A stretch of 64,000 bases of DNA from DASSKK01 sp035690495 (GTDB lineage: Bacteria; Actinomycetota; Actinomycetes; Propionibacteriales; Nocardioidaceae), in the NCBI GenBank assembly GCA_035690495.1, contig DASSKK010000081.1, positions 186,001 to 250,000 of the forward strand, written 5' to 3'. The position numbers and the translations under genes are program-made. Every line of letters starts with the position of its first letter. The first letter of the stretch is position 1. This document shows positions 60,144 to 64,000 of this stretch, piece after piece. Below the pieces are notes generated by a model, which had not been told where the DNA came from, searched no databases, and worked only from the letters and a program-made list of their open reading frames with translations.

Positions 60144-60992
60144 ATGCCGCCGGAGTCGGATGGGCCGTCGTACGCCGCCCTCGTCGCGCTGGCGCGCGAG
60201 GTGGCCACCGAGGCGGCAGCCCTGGTGGTGGAGCGGCGTCGGGGCACCGTGACGGTGGCGGCCACCAAGTCGAGCCCCGTGGACGTGGTCACCGAGGCGG
60301 ACCGGGCCAGCGAGGACCTGATCCGTCGACGGCTGCTCGACGCACGTCCCGGCGACGGCTTCCTCGGCGAGGAGGGCGATCCCGTGGCGGCCCACGCCCG
60401 GCCCGGAGCTGCTCCGGGGGTGACCTGGGTCGTGGACCCGATCGACGGGACCGTGAACTTCCTCTACGGGCTGCCGCACTACTCTGTGTCGATCGCCGCG
60501 CGGGTCGGCGAGTCGGTGGTGGCCGGCGTGGTGCTCGACGTGACCTCCGGCGAGTGCTTCACCGCGACCCTGGGTGGCGGTGCGTTCTGCGACGGCGAGC
60601 CCATCCACGTCCGCGCCGAGGTGCCGCTCGCCGAGCGGCTGGTGGCGACGGGGTTCAACTACCGGCGCGAGCTGCGCGCCGCCCAGGCGCAGGCGATGAC
60701 CTACCTGTTGCCCCGACTGCGCGACATCCGCCGCCAGGGGTCTGCCGCATTGGACCTCTGTGCAGTGGCCGCCGGACGTGTCGACGGATACGTCGAGGAG
60801 GGCCTGTTCGCCTGGGATCTGGCAGCAGGCGGGCTGGTCGCCACGGAGGCCGGGGCGCGGCTCGAGACCCCGCCGGGTGTGGGCGGCGGTGAGTGCGTAC
60901 TGTGCGCTCCGGCGGACGGTTTCGACGCTCTCGCCGCGCTGGTGGCAGAGAGCGGGCTGCTGTGGGAACAAAACCCTTCGGCGGGTCGTTAG
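60144..60992 (+). CDS. Inositol monophosphatase family protein
   Basis: 282 aa from ATG at 60144. Metal sites: SSPVDVVTEADRASEDLI, GFLGEEGDP (Glu pair) and WVVDPIDGTVNFLYGLPHYS (DPIDGT, about 99-104); near the end FAWDLAAGGLVATEAG. It removes phosphate from inositol-1-phosphate or a similar sugar phosphate with Mg2+. The start lies two bases after the ferrochelatase stop, so the two are co-transcribed. Confidence 0.93.
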   Translation: MPPESDGPSYAALVALAREVATEAAALVVERRRGTVTVAATKSSPVDVVTEADRASEDLIRRRLLDARPGDGFLGEEGDPVAAHARPGAAPGVTWVVDPIDGTVNFLYGLPHYSVSIAARVGESVVAGVVLDVTSGECFTATLGGGAFCDGEPIHVRAEVPLAERLVATGFNYRRELRAAQAQAMTYLLPRLRDIRRQGSAALDLCAVAAGRVDGYVEEGLFAWDLAAGGLVATEAGARLETPPGVGGGECVLCAPADGFDALAALVAESGLLWEQNPSAGR

Positions 60993-61159
60993 CCTGCTCG
61001 CGTGCGGCGTGGACGGCCGGGAGGGGCCGGTCAGGATGTGACGCTCACGACACGACTGGGAATGACCGTGCGCCCGGACGGGTTCATGGTGCACAATCCG
61101 CCACGCGAGCACACGACTTCGATGCACACACAGACCGCGCACGGGGGCAGGAGACGGAC

Positions 61160-61450
61160 ATGGCCACTGACTACGACGCTCCTCGCAAGAACGAGGAGGA
61201 CCAGGGCGAAGAGAGCCTGGAGGAGCTGAAGGCTCGTCGGCACGACAAGAACTCGGGCAAGGTCGACGAGGACGAGGCGGAAGCCGCGGAGTCCTTCGAG
61301 CTGCCGGGCGCGGACCTGTCCCACGAAGAGCTCGCGGTCGAGGTCAAGCCACGGCAGGACGACGAGTTCACCTGCATGCGCTGCTTCTTGATCCACCACC
61401 GCAGCCAGCTTGCCGACGAGAAGAAGATGATCTGCCAGGACTGCGCCTGA
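61160..61450 (+). CDS. DUF4193 family protein
   Basis: 96 aa from ATG at 61160, with GGAGAC upstream. Sequence MATDYDAPRKNEEDQGEESL, an acidic middle (KVDEDEAEAAESFELPGADL), and a zinc ribbon DEFTCMRCFLIHHRSQLADE then MICQDCA (CxxC/CxxC). Found throughout Actinobacteria; function unknown, possibly interacting with RNA polymerase or ribosome-related factors (not established). Confidence 0.93.
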   Translation: MATDYDAPRKNEEDQGEESLEELKARRHDKNSGKVDEDEAEAAESFELPGADLSHEELAVEVKPRQDDEFTCMRCFLIHHRSQLADEKKMICQDCA

Positions 61451-61490
61451 TCGTCTGCACCTGGTCTACGGGGTCGCCCTGGCGGGCCGG

Positions 61491-61784
61491 TCAGACCTCG
61501 ATCTCCTCCAGGTTGCCGGGCAGACGTCCGGTCGACCTGCGGTAGTAGTCAGCGGCCTTGCGCGAGGCCAGCATCCGGGCCAGTCCGACCGCGATCCCCG
61601 ACAGGATCGCCCACGCGACCGCTTCGGCCATCGAGGTGTCGGGGTGCTCGGGGTTGCTCGGCGGAGGGTTGCCCGTCGACGCCTTCCAGGTGGCGCCCAG
61701 GGCCTTGCGGGCGGCCATGGACGCGCCGATCGTCGAGGCCAGCGCGAACGCCGACCAGACCTTCGAGCCCGACTTCTTCGCCAT
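61491..61784 (-). CDS. DUF4235 membrane protein
   Basis: 97 aa from ATG at 61784. Typical start AKKSGSKVWSAFALASTIGA, then ARKALGATWKASTGNPPPSN, a helix SMAEAVAWAILSGIAVGLAR, and YYRRSTGRLPGNLEEIEV. Function unknown. The overlapping reading frame of the DUF3093 gene covers almost all of it (see finding), which raises doubt about that gene's C-terminus, not this one. Confidence 0.92.
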   Translation of the reverse strand: MAKKSGSKVWSAFALASTIGASMAARKALGATWKASTGNPPPSNPEHPDTSMAEAVAWAILSGIAVGLARMLASRKAADYYRRSTGRLPGNLEEIEV

Positions 61785-62370
61785 CCGTGTCTCCTCGCCT
61801 CACAAGCCCTCGTGCCGTGCGTCCAGTCTGCCACCCGGTTCGCGGTTCATGGGCGGGGCGGCGGGGGTTGCCGGCGGGGCGGCGGGGGACTGCACCGTCG
61901 TGGGCGGCGCGGGAGGCCTCGAGGGCGGCGACCAGCCGCGACGGCCGGCGCGTGGACAGCAGCCAGTACGGGGTCGGGTCGCCGGGATCCTCCAGCGCCA
62001 CCCGCACCGACGTCTTCACGTAGGGCCGCAGCAGCAGGTACGCGCGAGCATCGGCCTCCACCCCGGCGAGGCGCCGCGTCGTGTCCCGGTCCAGTGCGTC
62101 GGCGGAACCGAGCAGACTCACCGGGACGCGCGCCCTGCCGGCGCGCAGCACGCCCTCGCGCACGTGGACCGGCGCCGACCCGTATCCGATCAGCAGTGCC
62201 CCCTCGAGCGTGGCCAGCACCACCACCACGATGATGGTCAGCCACACCGGCGTGGCGACCGCGAACGCGACCGCCACCGAGACCAGGAACAGACCCGCCA
62301 GCAGCCACCAGGACGCCGGCGCGTGCAGGCGCTCGTGATAGTTGGTGGGTGTGGTCACGCTGGTCACCAC
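61549..62370 (-). CDS. DUF3093 membrane protein with overlong C-terminal frame
   Basis: 273 aa as read from GTG at 62370. The first about 165 residues are a normal DUF3093 protein: NYHERLHAPASWWLLAGLFL, two membrane helices, then APVHVREGVLRAGRARVPVS and DPTPYWLLSTRRPSRLVAAL. After ASRAAHDGAVPRRPAGN the frame runs on for about 100 low-complexity Gly/Arg residues inside the DUF4235 gene, read in another frame. A G/C-rich run (about 61850-61890) would, after a one-base shift, reach a stop at 61847. So the tail is probably a slippage or sequencing artefact. Confidence 0.75.
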   Translation of the reverse strand: MVTSVTTPTNYHERLHAPASWWLLAGLFLVSVAVAFAVATPVWLTIIVVVVLATLEGALLIGYGSAPVHVREGVLRAGRARVPVSLLGSADALDRDTTRRLAGVEADARAYLLLRPYVKTSVRVALEDPGDPTPYWLLSTRRPSRLVAALEASRAAHDGAVPRRPAGNPRRPAHEPRTGWQTGRTARGLVRRGDTDGEEVGLEGLVGVRAGLDDRRVHGRPQGPGRHLEGVDGQPSAEQPRAPRHLDGRSGRVGDPVGDRGRTGPDAGLAQGR

Positions 62371-62408
62371 CCGATCCTCTCATCCGGTGCGGCACTAGGG
62401 TTCGGGTC

Positions 62409-62918
62409 ATGGCGGAGCGCTTCGACCACGCGGACGTGGAGATCCAGCTGACCCGGCTCGACGGGGCGACCCCGCTCCCGGCGTACGCGCATCCCGGTGA
62501 CGCGGGGGCGGACCTGACCACCACCGTCGACGTGCATCTCGACCCCGGAGAGCGCGCCCTGGTGCCGACCGGGATCGCGGTCGCGCTCCCGGAGGGGTAC
62601 GCCGCGTTCGTGCACCCGCGCTCCGGGCTGGCGGCGCGGTGCGGGGTCTCGATCGTGAACACGCCGGGCACCATCGACGCCGGCTACCGGGGAGAGATCA
62701 CCGTGCTGCTGGTCAACCTGGACCGGGAACAGCCTGTCGTCCTGCGGCGCGGCGACCGGATCGCCCAGCTCGTCGTGCAGCAGGTGGCCCGGGCGCGGTT
62801 CGTGGAGGTGGATCGGCTGCCGGCGTCGGCGCGCGGTGCCGGCGGGTACGGTTCCACAGGCGGGTTCGCCTCCGAGCCGGCCCCGACCGAGCCAGCCCTG
62901 ATCGAGGAGAAGCAGTGA
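62409..62918 (+). CDS. dut: dUTP diphosphatase
   Basis: 169 aa from ATG at 62409. All five dUTPase motifs are present: PGDAGADL (I), PRSGLAARCGVSI (II), NTPGTIDAGYRGEITV (III), RGDRIAQLVVQQV (IV) and RGAGGYGSTGG (V). It removes dUTP and supplies dUMP; works as a trimer. The stop overlaps the DUF3710 start. Confidence 0.97.
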   Translation: MAERFDHADVEIQLTRLDGATPLPAYAHPGDAGADLTTTVDVHLDPGERALVPTGIAVALPEGYAAFVHPRSGLAARCGVSIVNTPGTIDAGYRGEITVLLVNLDREQPVVLRRGDRIAQLVVQQVARARFVEVDRLPASARGAGGYGSTGGFASEPAPTEPALIEEKQ

Positions 62919-63577
62919 AGTTCCGACGGTCCCGTTCCGAGGAGCCCGAACCCGTCGATGAGCCCGAGGAAGAGTCCCGGGCGGCCACCGAAGGGCCGGA
63001 CGGCGACGCGGATCCACGTGTGCACGGGCCCTGGGACGAGGCGGAGGTCGACCTCGACGAGGAGAACCCCAACCGGGTCGACCTCGGCGGGATGCTGGTG
63101 GTCGGCCGACCGGGCCTCGACCTGCACCTGCAGGTCGACGAGTCCACCAGCCAGGTCGTGGGTGTGACCCTGGCGGGTGCCGACTCGGCGCTTGAGCTGC
63201 GGCCGTTCGCCGCGCCGCGCAACGGTGAGGTCTGGTCGGCTCTGCGCCGCACGATGGCTGCGGAGGTGACACGCCAGGGTGGCACCGCCACGGAGATCGA
63301 GGGGGAGTTCGGCACCGAGCTGAAGATCGCGCTCGCCGTGCAGCTGCCCACCGGGCAGAGCGGCACCCAGCCGTCCCGCGTGCTCGGCATCGCGGGGCCG
63401 CGCTGGATGCTGCGGGCCACGTTCTTCGGCAAGGCAGCACTCGAGCCGAACCCCGCCGACGAGGTCGAGCTGGCGCTCCGGGACGTGGTCGTGGTGCGTG
63501 GCGGGGAGGCGATCCCGCCGGGTGATCCGCTGCCGCTCCGGGTGCCACCGAATGCCCAGCGCGTCGATCCTTCCTGA
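62915..63577 (+). CDS. DUF3710 family protein
   Basis: 220 aa from GTG at 62915, overlapping the dut stop by 4 nt. Basic/acidic start KFRRSRSEEPEPVDEPEEES, then family core PWDEAEVDLDEENPNRVDLG and QVDESTSQVVGVTLAGADSA. Later GPRWMLRATFFGKAALEPN. Function unknown; gene pair dut-DUF3710 is typical of Actinobacteria. Confidence 0.94.
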   Translation: MKFRRSRSEEPEPVDEPEEESRAATEGPDGDADPRVHGPWDEAEVDLDEENPNRVDLGGMLVVGRPGLDLHLQVDESTSQVVGVTLAGADSALELRPFAAPRNGEVWSALRRTMAAEVTRQGGTATEIEGEFGTELKIALAVQLPTGQSGTQPSRVLGIAGPRWMLRATFFGKAALEPNPADEVELALRDVVVVRGGEAIPPGDPLPLRVPPNAQRVDPS

Positions 63578-63641
63578 CGATGCGGTGACTCGCCGATCGG
63601 CGGCTGTGCCGATCTGGTTCGGGGCTGGTTACGCTGGTGGT

Positions 63642-64000
63642 ATGGGACAGGTCAAGGACCGGATCCGGCAGGGGCTGAGCCGGTGGGCCAGCAGCGATGA
63701 GGAGCACGAAGCCCAGGAGCTGCAGGAGGACACCGCGCGGGCAGGCTGCTGCCCGATCGACGAGGCTGACGACCGCGAGCACGTCGAGCTCTCCGGGAGT
63801 CTGCGCACCGTGACCCTGCGGCCCAGGGGCGGGGTGCCTGCCCTGGAGGCCGAGCTGTACGACGGTTCCGGAACGGTCACCCTGGTGTGGCTGGGGCGGC
63901 GACGCATCGCCGGCATCGAGCCCGGCCGGCAGGTCAAGGTCACCGGACGACTCGGCCCGCACGACGAGCAGCGGGTGATGTTCAACCCCCGCTACGAGCT
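63642..64000 (+). CDS. OB-fold nucleic acid-binding protein (partial)
   Basis: About 119 codons from ATG at 63642 to the window end. Start MGQVKDRIRQGLSRWASSDE, then an OB-fold similar to RecG/tRNA-anticodon type: LRTVTLRPRGGVPALEAELY, GTVTLVWLGRRRIAGIEPGR. Small proteins of this kind follow dut-DUF3710 in many Actinobacteria. Function unknown. Confidence 0.88.
   Translation, partial: MGQVKDRIRQGLSRWASSDEEHEAQELQEDTARAGCCPIDEADDREHVELSGSLRTVTLRPRGGVPALEAELYDGSGTVTLVWLGRRRIAGIEPGRQVKVTGRLGPHDEQRVMFNPRYE

Overview
The window is about 70% GC, uses many GTG starts, packs genes with ATGA/GTGA/TGATG overlaps, and carries marker genes typical of Actinobacteria (SepH, DUF4192, DUF4193, DUF4235, DUF3093, DUF3710, a LprG-type lipoprotein with its MFS partner, a group-1 sigma factor next to a DUF7455 protein and a ParE-type topoisomerase gene). 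The best fit is a chromosomal segment of a high-GC actinobacterium, probably Nocardioidaceae; this is inferred from gene content only. No phage, transposase, plasmid, CRISPR, rRNA or tRNA gene was found.

Layout. 1-870: 5' part of an oligosaccharide flippase gene. 940-8581: a catabolic locus. Enoyl-CoA hydratase, Cys-less thiolase, DUF35 protein, two AMP-forming acyl-CoA ligases and a TetR regulator form one leftward, translationally coupled operon; a flavin nitronate-monooxygenase-like gene diverges from it across a promoter with a perfect palindrome. 8582-10740: rpsA, flanked on both sides by a 22-bp repeat family. 10744-11988: a small membrane protein and a divergent GlxA-type AraC regulator sharing palindromes. 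11962-19190: a leftward operon of a LAL regulator, a PEP-utilising phosphotransferase, a 4-TM protein and an N-terminally short acyl-CoA ligase. 19230-26354: coaE, an alternative sigma-70 factor, 5-oxoprolinase pxpA, a cyclopropane-fatty-acid synthase gene broken by one TAG codon, pxpBC and dinB.

26443-35271: DUF4192, a GCS2 ligase, a UspA protein, the principal sigma factor, an EamA transporter, DUF7455 and a ParE-type type II topoisomerase subunit. 35280-39361: a secreted protein with DUF4242, a second LAL regulator and a beta carbonic anhydrase. 39358-45631: a leftward operon parC, LprG-like lipoprotein, MFS, carbonic anhydrase. The ParC-type subunit contains a complete 421-residue intein placed directly after the catalytic tyrosine. 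45723-50987: a GNAT/acyl-CoA-synthetase fusion, DUF5998, a phosphodiesterase-like protein and thymidine kinase. 50980-58981: AlaA-type aminotransferase, double-SDR fatty acyl-CoA reductase, SepH, sugar-lactone oxidase, DUF2236 protein and an MFS. 59014-64000: ferrochelatase, inositol monophosphatase, DUF4193, DUF4235, DUF3093, dut, DUF3710 and the start of an OB-fold gene.

The most unusual items are the topoisomerase intein, the 22-bp repeat family around rpsA, a 21-bp-phased array of CTGTGGAG boxes with a hairpin leader upstream of pxpB, the single-codon break in the CFA synthase gene, and the palindrome-controlled acyl-CoA operon.
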